Shown here piece by piece: positions 51,885 to 61,257 of a stretch of DNA of 64,000 bases (its first letter is position 1; the number at the start of each line of letters is the position of its first letter). The stretch spans positions 372,001 to 436,000 of the forward strand of contig JASGKX010000002.1 in assembly GCA_049840475.1 (NCBI GenBank). Reading direction: 5' to 3'. The DNA is from JBGVSA01 sp049840475. GTDB lineage: Bacteria > Pseudomonadota > Gammaproteobacteria > Burkholderiales > Rhodocyclaceae. The translations under genes were made by a program, and so were the position numbers. The notes beneath the pieces were generated by a model. It made no database searches and was not told the origin of the DNA. It worked only from the letters and a program-made list of their open reading frames with translations.

Positions 51885-53745
51885 ATGAACATCGAACTCT
51901 TGCAGACCGGCGTAGCCCGTCTGCCGGATGCCCGCGTCCGCATGCGCGACGGGGTGCATCTTGCCACCGACATCTACCTGCCCGCCGATGAGTCCGGCGC
52001 GTTGCCCGGCCCGTGGCCGGTGATCCTCGAACGCACGCCGTACGGCAAGCGCGGCACGCAAGTGTCCGAACGCTCGCATGCCCGTCCGCAGCCGATCGAT
52101 CGCGCCACGGTCGCTGCGTATTTCGTACGCCAAGGCTTCGCCGTGGTGTTTCAGGATTGCCGCGGCAGGCACGGTTCGGAAGGAGAGTTCGTCAAGTACA
52201 TCCGCGAAGCCGATGACGGCGCCGACACGCTGGCTTGGGTACTACAGCAAGCGTGGTGCAACGGTCGCGTCGGCATGATGGGGCTGTCGTACGCAGCGCA
52301 TGCGCAGATGGCGCTGGCCTGCCTCAACCCGCCGGGGCTTGCATGCCTGTTTATGGATTCGGGTGGATTCTGGAATGCCCATCGGGCAGGTATTCGCCAG
52401 GGCGGAGCCTTCGAACTCAAGCAGGCGACCTGGGCATACCGGCATGCGCTGCAAAGCCCCGAGGCACAGCGTGATCCGCTCATGCGTGCTGCACTCGAAG
52501 CCGAGGACATCCGCGACTGGTTTGGCCGCATGCCGTGGAAGCCGGGGCATTCGCCGTTGCGCGCGCACCCCGATTACGAGGCGTACTTCTTCGACCAATG
52601 GCGTGCCATGGATTTCGACGCCGCATGGGCGCAGATCGGCCTGTGCGCGGAGGGGCGCTATCAGGGCGCGGCCGACGTTCCGACCTTCTTGATGTGCGGC
52701 TGGTACGACCCGTACGCGAGCACGATCCCGGCCAACTTCAGCGGCCTGCGCCAATATCATCGCGGCCCCCACTACATGGTGATGGGGCCGTGGACACACG
52801 GCGCCCGCAGCGACACCTTTGCCGGAGAAGTCGGACTTCGGCCCGACCGCGATGCTCGACGGCCAGCTCGCTGACGACTATCTGGCATTGCGCCTGGCAT
52901 GGTTCCGCCGCTGGTTGCAGGACGACACTGCTGCGTGGCCGGACGACACACCCGCCGTACGCTACTTCCGCATGGGGGGCGGAGATAGCCGGCGCGACGC
53001 CAAGGCACGTATCTCGCACGGGGGCCAGTGGTGTGCCACCGAAACCTGGCCCCCGACGCAGGCCACACCAGTCCGGCTATATCTTGCCGAGGGCGGGCAA
53101 CTATCGCTCGACGCGCCAATGGATGCGGGCGAACGCACCTACACTTTCGACCCCCGTCATCCTGTTCCGGCCATTGGCGGCGCGATCACGTCCGGCGCGC
53201 CGGTCATGGAAGGCGGTGCGTACGATCAGCGCGAGGCGCCACAGTTCTTTGGCAGCCGTCCGCCGTACTTGCCCACGGCCTCGCGCCCAGACGTGCTCGT
53301 CTTCGAGACCGAGCCGCTGGAATCGTCGATAGAAGTCTCGGGCCCAGTAGCGGTTACGCTGTGGGTGAGCTCCGATTGCCCGGACACCGACTTCACCGCC
53401 AAGCTGGTCAACGTACACCCTGCAAGTTCCGACTGGCCGCGCGGCTTTGCGATGAACCTATGCGACGGCATCCTGCGGGTGCGCTATCGCAACGGTTGGG
53501 ACCACGCCGAAATGATGGAACCCGGTGTGCGCTACCCGATTCGCATCGAGCTGATGCCCACGAGCAATCTGTTCGCAACGGGTCACCGCATCCGGCTAGA
53601 GATTTCGAGCAGCAAGTTTCCGCACTTCGACGTGAATCCGAATACTGGCGGCAACCCGGTCGAAGAGCAGTCGTGGCGCATCGCCACCAACAGCGTGCAC
53701 TTCGGCGGACTCACGCCTTCGGGGCTGGAAGTGTTCGTGCGCTGA
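51885..53745 (+). pseudogene. CocE/NonD-family alpha/beta hydrolase (S15-like), one-base frameshift
   Basis: A hydrolase of the X-Pro dipeptidyl-peptidase S15 / cocaine esterase family, with an alpha/beta core and C-terminal jelly-roll. The first part has LERTPYGKRG, FQDCRGRHGSEGEF, GMMGLSYAAHAQMA (Ser nucleophile, about 125-138) and MGPWTHGA (His). The second part begins at DFGPTAMLDGQ in another frame and includes ETEPLESSIEVSGPV. One extra G (52833-52834, GTCGGAC instead of GTCGAC) causes the shift; removal gives 619 aa. Last gene of the peptide importer operon, so probably cleaves the imported peptide or ester (inference). Confidence 0.87.
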
Positions 53746-53768
53746 GCGCAGCCAGACGAACAGCCAAC

Positions 53769-53800
53769 AAAAAAGGGAGCCTTTCGGGGCTCCCTTTTTG
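53769..53800. terminator. Bidirectional rho-independent terminator
   Basis: A-run, GGGAGCC / GGCTCCC stem, T5, between the convergent hydrolase and hisD genes. Confidence 0.9.
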
Positions 53801-53817
53801 TTTCGCTGCGCGCGAAT

Positions 53818-55107
53818 TCAGCCGCGATACTCCGCTGACCGTGCGTGCGCCTGCAGACCTTCACCATAGGCCAGCGTGGCGGCCACGGGCGCCAGCGCCT
53901 TGGCGCCGGCTTCAGACATGTGGATGATGCTGCTGCGTTTCTGAAAGTCGTACACGCCCAGCGGTGACGAGAAGCGCGCGCTGCGCATGGTCGGCAACAC
54001 GTGGTTCGGGCCGGCGCAGTAGTCGCCCAGCGCTTCGACCGAGTTATGGCCGACGAAAATCGCGCCTGCGTGGCGGATGTGGTCGATCCAGTTTTGCGCA
54101 TCTTCCATCGACAGCTCCAAGTGCTCCGGCGCAATGCGATTGGAGATTTCGCAGGCTTCGTTCAGATCGCGTACGAGAATCAACGCGCCCCGATTGGCCA
54201 GCGAAGTCGCGATGGTTTCGCGGCGTTCCATGGTCGGCAGCAGACGCGCGATCGAAGCTGCAACCGCCTCGATAAAGGTGGCATCGGTGCACAGCAGGAT
54301 CGACTGCGCGAGTTCGTCGTGCTCGGCTTGTGCGAACAGGTCCATCGCCACCCAATCCGGGTTGCCCGAACCGTCGGAGATGACCAGCACTTCGGACGGG
54401 CCTGCCACCATGTCGATGCCGACAGTGCCGAACACGCGGCGCTTGGCCTCTGCCACATAAGCGTTACCAGGGCCGACGATCTTGTCAACTTGCGGCACGC
54501 TCTGCGTGCCGTACGCCAGTGCCGCCACGGCCTGCGCACCGCCAATGGTCAGCACGCGATCGACCCCGGTCAGCGCAGCAGCTGCCAGCACGAGCGGATT
54601 GCGTTCGCCGCGCGGCGTGGGCGTCACCATGATCAATTCGCCTACGCCCGCCACCTTGGCCGGCACGGCGTTCATGATCACGGAACTCGGGTAGCTTGCC
54701 TTTCCGCCAGGCACGTACAGGCCGACGCGGTCCAGCGGCGTGACCTTCTGCCCAAGCCGGTTACCCAATTTGTCGGTGAACGACCAGGATTCCAGCAGTT
54801 GTTTTTCGTGGTACTCGCGCACACGCGCCACAGCCAGTTCGAGTGCGGCGCGCTGTTGCGTCGGCAGGCCGTCCAGCGCCTGCTGTAGCTGCGATTTCGG
54901 CAGGGTCAGTGCATCAATGCCAGCGACGTCGAGCAGATCGAAGCGGTTGGTGTACTCGACGACAGCTGCATCGCCGCGCGCACGCACGGCAGCAATGATT
55001 TCGCCGACAGCGTTGCCGATGCGCGCATCGGTCGCGTCTTCGAATGCCAGCAGCGCAGAAAGGTCGGCGGCAAACGAAGCGTCCGCACTGCTCATGCGAC
55101 GGATCAT
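53818..55107 (-). CDS. hisD: Histidinol dehydrogenase
   Basis: HisD oxidises histidinol to histidine in two NAD-dependent steps, the end of the pathway. The 429-aa product has VGLYVPGGKASYPSSVIMNAVPA (about 126-148), the signature DMVAGPSEVLVISD (about 230-243), FAQAEHDELAQSILL and the zinc-binding HLELSMEDAQNW region (about 325-336). The start overlaps the end of hisG by 4 bases (coupled). No further his genes follow: a terminator and a convergent gene come next. Confidence 0.96.
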   Translation of the reverse strand: MIRRMSSADASFAADLSALLAFEDATDARIGNAVGEIIAAVRARGDAAVVEYTNRFDLLDVAGIDALTLPKSQLQQALDGLPTQQRAALELAVARVREYHEKQLLESWSFTDKLGNRLGQKVTPLDRVGLYVPGGKASYPSSVIMNAVPAKVAGVGELIMVTPTPRGERNPLVLAAAALTGVDRVLTIGGAQAVAALAYGTQSVPQVDKIVGPGNAYVAEAKRRVFGTVGIDMVAGPSEVLVISDGSGNPDWVAMDLFAQAEHDELAQSILLCTDATFIEAVAASIARLLPTMERRETIATSLANRGALILVRDLNEACEISNRIAPEHLELSMEDAQNWIDHIRHAGAIFVGHNSVEALGDYCAGPNHVLPTMRSARFSSPLGVYDFQKRSSIIHMSEAGAKALAPVAATLAYGEGLQAHARSAEYRG

Positions 55108-55757
55108 GGCTTGATCGCTCCTGCGAAGGCTTCGATGACCGGCTGCAACAGCTCGCGCTTGAGCTTGAGCGATGCCTGGTTGACGATCAGACGCGAGCTG
55201 ATCGGCATAATCTCTTCGACTTCATGCAGATTGTTGGCGCGCAGCGTACCGCCTGTCGATACGAGGTCAACGATGGCATCAGCCAATCCCACCAACGGCG
55301 CCAGCTCCATCGAGCCGTACAGCTTGATAAGGTCGACGTGCACACCTTTGGCGGCAAAGTGGTCGCGCGCCACGGTGGTGTACTTGGTTGCCACGCGGAT
55401 GCGCGCGCCGCGGCGCACTGCGTCCTGGTAGTCGAAGCCGGCACGTACGGCCACGCTCATGCGGCACTTGGCGATGTTCAGATCGAGCGGCTGGTAGAGG
55501 CCTTCACTGCCATGTTCGAGCAACACGTCCTTGCCAGCGATCCCGAGATCGGCCGCTCCATGCTGCACGTAGGTCGGCGTATCGGTCGCGCGCACGATGA
55601 CCAGGCGCACATCGGGGCGATTGGTCCCGATGATGAGCTTGCGCGACGACTCAGGATTGTCGGTCGGCACGATGCCGGCGGCTGCCAGCAGCGGCAGGGT
55701 TTCTTCGAAGATGCGCCCTTTGGACAGGGCCAGCGTGATTCCAGACACTTCGCTCAT
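55104..55757 (-). CDS. hisG: ATP phosphoribosyltransferase, short catalytic form (HisG-S)
   Basis: HisG starts histidine synthesis from ATP and PRPP. The 217-aa product is the short form: catalytic domain only (ITLALSKGRIFEETLPLL at the start; STGGTLRANNL phosphate loop, about 162-172), with no C-terminal regulatory domain. Such forms need HisZ, not present in this window, for activity and feedback control. ATG 55757 fits; it lies 10 bases after murA's stop on the minus strand. Operon with murA and hisD. Confidence 0.95.
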   Translation of the reverse strand: MSEVSGITLALSKGRIFEETLPLLAAAGIVPTDNPESSRKLIIGTNRPDVRLVIVRATDTPTYVQHGAADLGIAGKDVLLEHGSEGLYQPLDLNIAKCRMSVAVRAGFDYQDAVRRGARIRVATKYTTVARDHFAAKGVHVDLIKLYGSMELAPLVGLADAIVDLVSTGGTLRANNLHEVEEIMPISSRLIVNQASLKLKRELLQPVIEAFAGAIKP

Positions 55758-55767
55758 CCGTTCGATA

Positions 55768-57024
55768 TCAGTTGCCGCGGCCGCGGCGTACTTGCGCGCC
55801 CAGCGCGGCGAGCTTGGCTTCGAGTTTTTCGTAACCACGGTCGAGGTGGTAGATGCGGTCGATGGTGCTCTCGCCTTCTGCCACCAGCGCGGCGATGACC
55901 AGGCTTGCGGAAGCGCGCAGGTCGGTCGCCATGACGGTCGCGCACTGCAGGCGCTCCACGCCACGCACTACGGCCATGTTGCCGTCGATGCTGATGTCCG
56001 CACCCAGGCGTTGCAGTTCGACCGCGTGCATGTAGCGGTTTTCGAAAATCGTCTCGCGGATCGTGGCAGTGCCGCTGGCCACGCAGTTGATCGCCATGAA
56101 CTGCGCCTGCATGTCGGTCGGGAAGGCCGGGTACGGCGCAGTGCGGATGCTCACCGAATTCAGCCGTGCCGGCGCCTGCAGACGAATGGCGTCGCGCTCG
56201 ATGCCGATCTCGCAACCGGCGTCCATGAGCTTGTCGATAACGGCGTCCAGATACGCCGACGACGTGTGCGTCAGGCGTACGTCACCACCGGTCACGGCTG
56301 CCGCGCACAGATAGGTGCCAGTCTCGATACGGTCGGGCATGACCGAATGCGTGGCGCCGTGCAGACGTTCAACGCCGCGCACGCGAATGATGTCGGTGCC
56401 GGCACCGGAAATCTGCGCGCCCATAGCGATCAGGCAGTTGGCCAGATCGACCACTTCGGGTTCGCGCGCTGCGTTTTCAATGACCGTTTCGCCTTCGGCC
56501 AGACAGGCTGCCATCAGCAGGTTTTCGGTCCCCGTCACGGTGACCATGTCGGTCACGATGCGCGCGCCCTTCAAGCGCTTGGCGGTCGCCAGCATGTAGC
56601 CGTGCTCGACGCGGACGTCCGCGCCCATCGCTTGCAGGCCCTTGATGTGCTGATCGACCGGGCGTGCTCCAATGCCACAACCGCCGGGCAGACTGACTTT
56701 GGCTTCGCCACAACGGGCGGTCAGCGGACCGAGCACCAGCACCGAGGCGCGCATGGTCTTGACCAGCTCATACGACGCGTAAGGCGCAGTGATCTCGCTT
56801 GCGTCCAGATGCACGGTGTCGCCTTCGACCTTGGTCTTGACACCCATGGTGCCGAGCAGCTCGAGCAGCGTGCGGGTGTCCTTCAGGTCAGGGACGTTGG
56901 TAATCGTGACGGGGTCGCGCGTGAGCAGCGCCGCGCACAGGATCGGCAACGCAGCGTTCTTGGCGCCGGAAATGGCGATTTCGCCTTGCAGGCGGTTACC
57001 GCCAGTGATGTGAAGCTTGTCCAT
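55768..57024 (-). CDS. murA: UDP-N-acetylglucosamine 1-carboxyvinyltransferase
   Basis: MurA adds enolpyruvate to UDP-GlcNAc, the first committed step of peptidoglycan synthesis, and is the fosfomycin target. The 418-aa product has GEIAISGAKNAALP (Lys22), LPGGCGIGARPVDQH with the catalytic Cys (about residue 117), RIETGTYLCAAAVTGG and the FPTDMQAQ motif. The Cys is present, so the enzyme should be fosfomycin-sensitive in principle. It lies between ibaG and hisG, as in many proteobacteria. Confidence 0.97.
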   Translation of the reverse strand: MDKLHITGGNRLQGEIAISGAKNAALPILCAALLTRDPVTITNVPDLKDTRTLLELLGTMGVKTKVEGDTVHLDASEITAPYASYELVKTMRASVLVLGPLTARCGEAKVSLPGGCGIGARPVDQHIKGLQAMGADVRVEHGYMLATAKRLKGARIVTDMVTVTGTENLLMAACLAEGETVIENAAREPEVVDLANCLIAMGAQISGAGTDIIRVRGVERLHGATHSVMPDRIETGTYLCAAAVTGGDVRLTHTSSAYLDAVIDKLMDAGCEIGIERDAIRLQAPARLNSVSIRTAPYPAFPTDMQAQFMAINCVASGTATIRETIFENRYMHAVELQRLGADISIDGNMAVVRGVERLQCATVMATDLRASASLVIAALVAEGESTIDRIYHLDRGYEKLEAKLAALGAQVRRGRGN

Positions 57025-57030
57025 GATCTG

Positions 57031-57282
57031 TTAGTTCCCTTGCTGGAACTGTGCCCACTGAGCGGGCGTGAAAGTGTTGAGTTGCAGGGCGTGGATCTCA
57101 TTGCCCATCAGGGCCCCCAACGTGGCGTATACGGCCTGATGCTGGCGCACACGTGGCTTGCCGTCGAAGCTCGCGCTGACGACTATGCCGGTGAAGTGGA
57201 CGCCGTCGTCGCCTTCGATCGCGACGAATTCGCAGGACAGCCCCTGCTCGATGAGACGTTTGATTTCCGATGCCTGGAACAT
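57031..57282 (-). CDS. ibaG: BolA/IbaG family protein
   Basis: An 83-aa BolA-fold protein of the IbaG (YrbA) type, which partners monothiol glutaredoxins around Fe-S clusters. It has IEGDDGVHFTGIVVSASFDGKPRVRQHQAVYATLG (about 23-57) with the conserved His in RQHQAVY. ATG 57282 is supported by the family start (MFQASEIKRLIEQGL). It is directly before murA in the order mla, ibaG, murA known from E. coli, with 6 bases between. Confidence 0.94.
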   Translation of the reverse strand: MFQASEIKRLIEQGLSCEFVAIEGDDGVHFTGIVVSASFDGKPRVRQHQAVYATLGALMGNEIHALQLNTFTPAQWAQFQQGN

Positions 57283-57308
57283 GTGAATGCGACGGGCGCG
57301 CCTGCGCC

Positions 57309-58064
57309 CTACCCTCTGAGTTTGTAGCCGCGCTGCAGCATCACCAGGCACAGACAGGCCAACGCCACGGTCGCCGCGCCAACGATGGCGAGGCTCAACC
57401 AGGGCGAGACGTCCGAAGTCCCGAAGAAACCGTAGCGGAAACCGTCAATCATGAAGAAAAACGGGTTCAGATGCGAGACCCGCTGCCAGAATTCCGGCAG
57501 CGAATGAATGGAATAGAACACGCCTGAGAGCATGGTCAGCGGCATGATCAGGAAGTTCTGGAACGCTGCGAGCTGGTCGAACTTGTCCGCCCAGATGCCG
57601 GCGATGATGCCCAGCGTGCCGAGAATCGCCCCGCCGAGCAGCACGAAACCGATGACCCACAGCGGATACGCGATGGGGGTCAGGGCAAAGGGCAGCGAGG
57701 CCAGCCAGACGCCAACGCCGACCACGGCGCCGCGCACCACCGAGGCGATCACGTAGGCAAAGTAGAACTCACGATACGAGATCGGCGGCAGCAGCACGAA
57801 GACGATGTTGCCGGTAATCTTGCTCTGGATGAGCGACGACGAACTGTTGGCGAATGCGTTCTGCAGCACCGACATCATCACCAGGCCGGGGATCAGAAAG
57901 CTCGTGTAGCTGACCCCCTCATAGACCTGCACGCGGCCGGACAAGGCATGCGAGAAGATCAACAGATAAAGGACGGCCGTCAGCACGGGCGCGGCCACAG
58001 TCTGGAAGGCAACCTTCCAGAAGCGCAGCATTTCTTTGTAAAGCAGGGTCGGGAAAGCGTTCAT
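57309..58064 (-). CDS. ABC-2 type transporter permease (YadH-like)
   Basis: A 251-aa, six-helix permease of the ABC-2 class, like YadH: LLYKEMLRFWKVAFQTVAAPVLTAVLYLLIF (about 7-37), PGLVMMSVLQNAF (about 61-73) and SSSSLIQSKITGNI. It pairs with the ATPase upstream. The pair is inserted between mlaB and ibaG, so it may export a lipid or sugar related to the envelope (inference). ATG 58064 overlaps the end of the ATPase gene region by a base gap only. Confidence 0.92.
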   Translation of the reverse strand: MNAFPTLLYKEMLRFWKVAFQTVAAPVLTAVLYLLIFSHALSGRVQVYEGVSYTSFLIPGLVMMSVLQNAFANSSSSLIQSKITGNIVFVLLPPISYREFYFAYVIASVVRGAVVGVGVWLASLPFALTPIAYPLWVIGFVLLGGAILGTLGIIAGIWADKFDQLAAFQNFLIMPLTMLSGVFYSIHSLPEFWQRVSHLNPFFFMIDGFRYGFFGTSDVSPWLSLAIVGAATVALACLCLVMLQRGYKLRG

Positions 58065-58065
58065 G

Positions 58066-58992
58066 TCAGCCCCTGTGCAGCATGTTGACAAAGGCTTGTT
58101 CAAGATCGGGCTTTGCGACTTCGATGTCGGTCAGTCCGTAACCCGCTTCACGCAGGCTGCGCAGCATCGGCTCGATCTGCTCGTAACTGTCGAAGCCGAA
58201 GATCATCACGTTGCCGTCCTGTCGCATAAGGCGCGCCGCCAACTCCGGCGGCAGCGCACCACCCGCACTGACCTGAACGCGCAGCGTACGTGTACTCACG
58301 CGGGCAAGGATGTTGGCCGTGGTGTCCAGCGCGATGACTCGCCCTGCCTTCAGCATGGCGATACGGTTGCAGAGGGTTTCAGCCTCTTCAAGATAGTGTG
58401 TGGTCAGCACGATGGTGTGGCCATCGGCGTTGAGCTTGCGAATGAAATGCCACAAGCCCTGACGCAGTTCGACATCGACGCCCGCTGTAGGCTCGTCCAA
58501 CACGATGACGGGCGGACGGTGAACCAGCGCCTGAGCGACCAGCACGCGGCGCTTCATGCCGCCCGAGAGGGCGCGCATGTTGGCATCGGCCTTGGTGGTC
58601 AGATCAAGGCTGGCAAGCAGTTCGTCGATCCAATCGTCGTTACGGCGCAGTCCAAAGTAGCCGGACTGGATGCGCAACATCTCGCGCACCGTAAAAAACG
58701 GGTCGAAGACCAATTCCTGCGGCACGATACCGAGCTTGCGACGCGCTTCGCGATAGTCGTTGACGACATCGCTCCCGAGCACAGAGATACGGCCTTGTGT
58801 GAGGCGATTCAGACCAGCGAGCGACGAGATGAGTGTCGTCTTGCCCGCGCCGTTGGGCCCCAGCAAACCGAAGAACTCGCCCTGGTGGATTTCGAGATCG
58901 ACGCCGGCCAGCGCCGTCAGATCACCATAGCGCTTGACCGCACCTTCGACCCGGATCGCCGGACCGGATACGTCAGCCGGCATGGGGGGCAC
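58066..58992 (-). CDS. ABC-2 type transporter ATP-binding protein (YadG-like)
   Basis: A 308-aa ATPase: Walker A GPNGAGKTT (about 43-51), signature LSGGMKRR (about 141-148), Walker B VIVLDEPTAGVD (about 160-171), switch His in TTHYLEEAE. Catalytic residues intact (Walker A Thr present). C-terminal extension (about 235-308) is the DrrA/CcmA-type regulatory end. Works with the YadH-like permease, whose start is 1 base beyond its stop. It overlaps the mlaB gene end by 20 bases. Confidence 0.93.
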   Translation of the reverse strand: MPPMPADVSGPAIRVEGAVKRYGDLTALAGVDLEIHQGEFFGLLGPNGAGKTTLISSLAGLNRLTQGRISVLGSDVVNDYREARRKLGIVPQELVFDPFFTVREMLRIQSGYFGLRRNDDWIDELLASLDLTTKADANMRALSGGMKRRVLVAQALVHRPPVIVLDEPTAGVDVELRQGLWHFIRKLNADGHTIVLTTHYLEEAETLCNRIAMLKAGRVIALDTTANILARVSTRTLRVQVSAGGALPPELAARLMRQDGNVMIFGFDSYEQIEPMLRSLREAGYGLTDIEVAKPDLEQAFVNMLHRG

Positions 58993-59290
58993 TGGCCTCA
59001 GCAGAGGCTGAAGGCGGCAACAGAACGTCGCTCACGTCATAGAGCGCGGCAAGGCTGAGAAAGGTTTGCGGAGCGTTGATGATGTCGAAGCGACGCCCCG
59101 CTTTGCGAGCGGCACGCATATAAGCCAACACCAGCGCCAGCGCGGAAGAGTTGACCTCGCCGACGGCGGAAAGATCGAGCGTGCGATCCGCCGCCATCAC
59201 CAACGGCTCACCGTGCTGCAGCAGCAGGTTGACGGTGTCTGTAGTCATGGCGCCTTCGATGACGAGGGCGCCGTCACGTTCAAGAATCAT
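58973..59290 (-). CDS. mlaB: MlaB, STAS-domain subunit of the Mla phospholipid transporter
   Basis: A 105-aa STAS protein that stabilises the MlaFE complex in the cytoplasm. Visible: DRTLDLSAVGEVNSSALALVLAYMRAARKAG (about 35-65), with the family's conserved Ser in the VNSS turn. Context, directly after mlaC and in the mla gene set, is the main argument. Its 3' end overlaps the next ATPase gene. Confidence 0.9.
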   Translation of the reverse strand: MILERDGALVIEGAMTTDTVNLLLQHGEPLVMAADRTLDLSAVGEVNSSALALVLAYMRAARKAGRRFDIINAPQTFLSLAALYDVSDVLLPPSASAEASAPHAG

Positions 59291-59296
59291 CGTGCC

Positions 59297-59926
59297 TTAT
59301 TTCTTGCTGGCGTCGCCCTGCTTGGCGGCCAGTTGTTCGTTCTTGGTGCGCAGCGACTTGATCAGGCCGTCGATGCCGCCCGCCTTGATCTCTTGCGCGA
59401 AGGTGTCGCGGTAATTGGTGACGAGGCTCACTTCCGCCACGGTCACGTCGAAAACCTTCCAGCCGTTGTTGACTTTTTCCAGGTCGTAGTCGATGCCGAT
59501 CGGCTTGGCACCCGCTTGGCGGACTTCGGTCCGCACAACGACTTCGGTGTCAGAAGCCTGCATACGCAGCGGCTTGAAGTCGATGGTCTGGTTCTTGTAT
59601 TGCGTGAGCGCGTTGGAGTAGCTGCGCACGAGCAGGGTCTGGAATTCGCGGGCCAGTTGGGTTTTCTGGTCTGGCGTCGCGTTACGCCATTCACGGCCAG
59701 CGGCCAAGGCGGTCATGCGCTGAAAGTCGAAGTTAGGCAGCACCCGCTGTTCGATCAGCTCGACGGCGCGGCGCGTATCGCCTGACTGGATGGCCTTGTC
59801 GTTCTTGATGATGTCGATGACTTCCGTGGTCACCCGCTTGATCAGTGCGTCCGGCGCCTCTTGCGCGAAGGCGGGCGCGGCGACAACAGCGAGAGCCAGT
59901 GCGGCATGGCGGAGGAATCGAAGCAT
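59297..59926 (-). CDS. mlaC: MlaC, periplasmic phospholipid-binding protein
   Basis: A 209-aa shuttle carrying phospholipid between MlaA in the outer membrane and MlaFEDB. Signal peptide ends near AFAQ|EA (about residue 21). The MlaC/Ttg2 fold features RVTTEVIDIIKNDKAIQSGDTRRAVELIEQRVLPNFDFQRMTALAAG-type segments (about 31-76) and the YDLEKVNNGWKVFDVTV strand (about 147-163). Located in the mla operon between mlaA and mlaB. Confidence 0.94.
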   Translation of the reverse strand: MLRFLRHAALALAVVAAPAFAQEAPDALIKRVTTEVIDIIKNDKAIQSGDTRRAVELIEQRVLPNFDFQRMTALAAGREWRNATPDQKTQLAREFQTLLVRSYSNALTQYKNQTIDFKPLRMQASDTEVVVRTEVRQAGAKPIGIDYDLEKVNNGWKVFDVTVAEVSLVTNYRDTFAQEIKAGGIDGLIKSLRTKNEQLAAKQGDASKK

Positions 59927-59950
59927 GCGTGTATCCCTTTCAGAAAAGTG

Positions 59951-60761
59951 TCACTCGGTCACCGGCATGGCGAACTGGCGGTCCAGTTCGACCAGCACGA
60001 GACGGCGCGTGGTCAGGTAGCCCGTGGTGGCGGCCAACAGCACCGGCGGCGTGGCCATGGCGCCATCATCGTCGCGCACGCGTTTGCCATCACGGATCAG
60101 GCTGGCACGGCGGCGCAGATAGAAGTCGCGAACGAAGGAATATTCGTCCAGCGCGGCTTCGGACAAGGTGTTCTCGGTGCCGAGCAGGTCGGCACGTAAA
60201 CTCACAAAGCCCACGCCGCGCACGATATTGCGTGTCGGAATGTCGTCGATATAACCCGGCAGCGTCGCATAGAGGTCAGGAATCAGACCGAACGCGTCGC
60301 GAGTGGTTCGCGGGCCGAACAACGGCAACACGAGGTAGGGGCCATCGCCCACGCCCCAGACGCCGAGTGTTTGACCGAAGTCTTCGTCGTGCTTGTCCAG
60401 GCCGATTTCTGACGCGATATCGAAGAAACCGAGAATGCCAACCGTGGAGTTCGACCACGACGCGCCCGAGGTCGCTCGCTGCGTCGCTCGGCTTGCCTTG
60501 CAGCAGGTTGTTCACACCGATCCAGATGTCGGCGAGATTACCGAAGAAGTTCGACACATTCACGCGCGTCGGACGCGGCGTTACGTCCACGTAAGCCTCG
60601 GCGACCGGCTTGACGAACGTCTTATCCAGCGACGAGTTGAAGTTATACATGTCGCGGTTGAAGGGCTCGAACGGGTCCTTCGGGTTGCTACCAGTCGTGG
60701 CACAACCGGTCAAAGCCACCAGCAAACCAGCGGCCAAAAACGTCGTGAGTCGTCGTTGCAT
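59951..60761 (-). pseudogene. mlaA: MlaA (VacJ) outer-membrane lipoprotein, one-base frameshift
   Basis: MlaA extracts mislocalised phospholipids from the outer leaflet. The signal peptide ends in a lipobox (VALTGC, Cys about 20); DPFEPFNRDMYNFN and the 'VDVTPRPTRVNVSNFFGNL' type region follow. The frame is lost after SDLGRVVV. The rest (ASEIGLDKHDEDFGQTLG, GPYLVLPLFGPRT) continues in another frame to 59951. An extra base (c60452 on the plus strand; minus GTC[G]AAC) explains the break; removing it gives 269 aa. A real loss would compromise outer-membrane asymmetry; an error is as likely. Confidence 0.9.
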
Positions 60762-60785
60762 CGGGCGAGCCTTCCCCGTCATTTT

Positions 60786-61253
60786 TTACTTGGATGGGCC
60801 TTCTTCGGCCTTGCTGAACATGAACTGGCTGATGAGCTTTTCAAGCACCACCGCCGATTGCGTCTTCTTGATCACGTCGCCGGCCTTCAGGTCTTGCGGA
60901 TCACCACCAGGATCGAAGCCGACATACTGCTCGCCCAGCAGGCCCGAGGTATTGATGGTGGCGAAGGTGTCACGCGGGAACACGTAACGGCCATCGATCT
61001 TCATCGTGACCACGGCCTGGAACGTGCGCTTGTCGAGTGCGATCGATTCCACGCGCCCCACCACCACGCCAGCGCTGCGCACCGGAGCACGGACTTTGAG
61101 GCCGCCGATATTGTCGAAGTCGGCCTTCAGCTCGTACGGCTGATACAACTGTGCGCCATTGATATTGCCCACGCGCAGCGACAGGAACAGCAGTGCGAGC
61201 AAACCCAGCGTCACGAAAATACCGACCCACAGGTCGATGATGGAACGATTCAT
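60786..61253 (-). CDS. mlaD: MlaD, MCE-domain subunit of the Mla transporter
   Basis: A 155-aa inner-membrane-anchored MCE protein forming a periplasmic hexamer that passes phospholipid. One N-terminal helix (IDLWVGIFVTLGLLALLFLSLRV, about 5-27) precedes the MCE domain (YELKADFDNIGGLKVRAPVRSAGVVVGRVESI, about 40-71). TLLGEQYVGFDPGG-type motif GLLGEQYVGFDPGG (about 109-122) is intact. Placed between mlaE and mlaA with 4-base spacing to mlaE. Confidence 0.95.
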   Translation of the reverse strand: MNRSIIDLWVGIFVTLGLLALLFLSLRVGNINGAQLYQPYELKADFDNIGGLKVRAPVRSAGVVVGRVESIALDKRTFQAVVTMKIDGRYVFPRDTFATINTSGLLGEQYVGFDPGGDPQDLKAGDVIKKTQSAVVLEKLISQFMFSKAEEGPSK

Positions 61254-61257
61254 TGTT

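Noticed and set aside
55597..57327. 576-codon plus-strand frame over murA and ibaG
   Set aside because: Both underlying minus-strand genes are certain; this is antisense.
58063..59058. 331-codon plus-strand frame over the ABC ATPase gene
   Set aside because: Antisense of a gene with intact Walker motifs.
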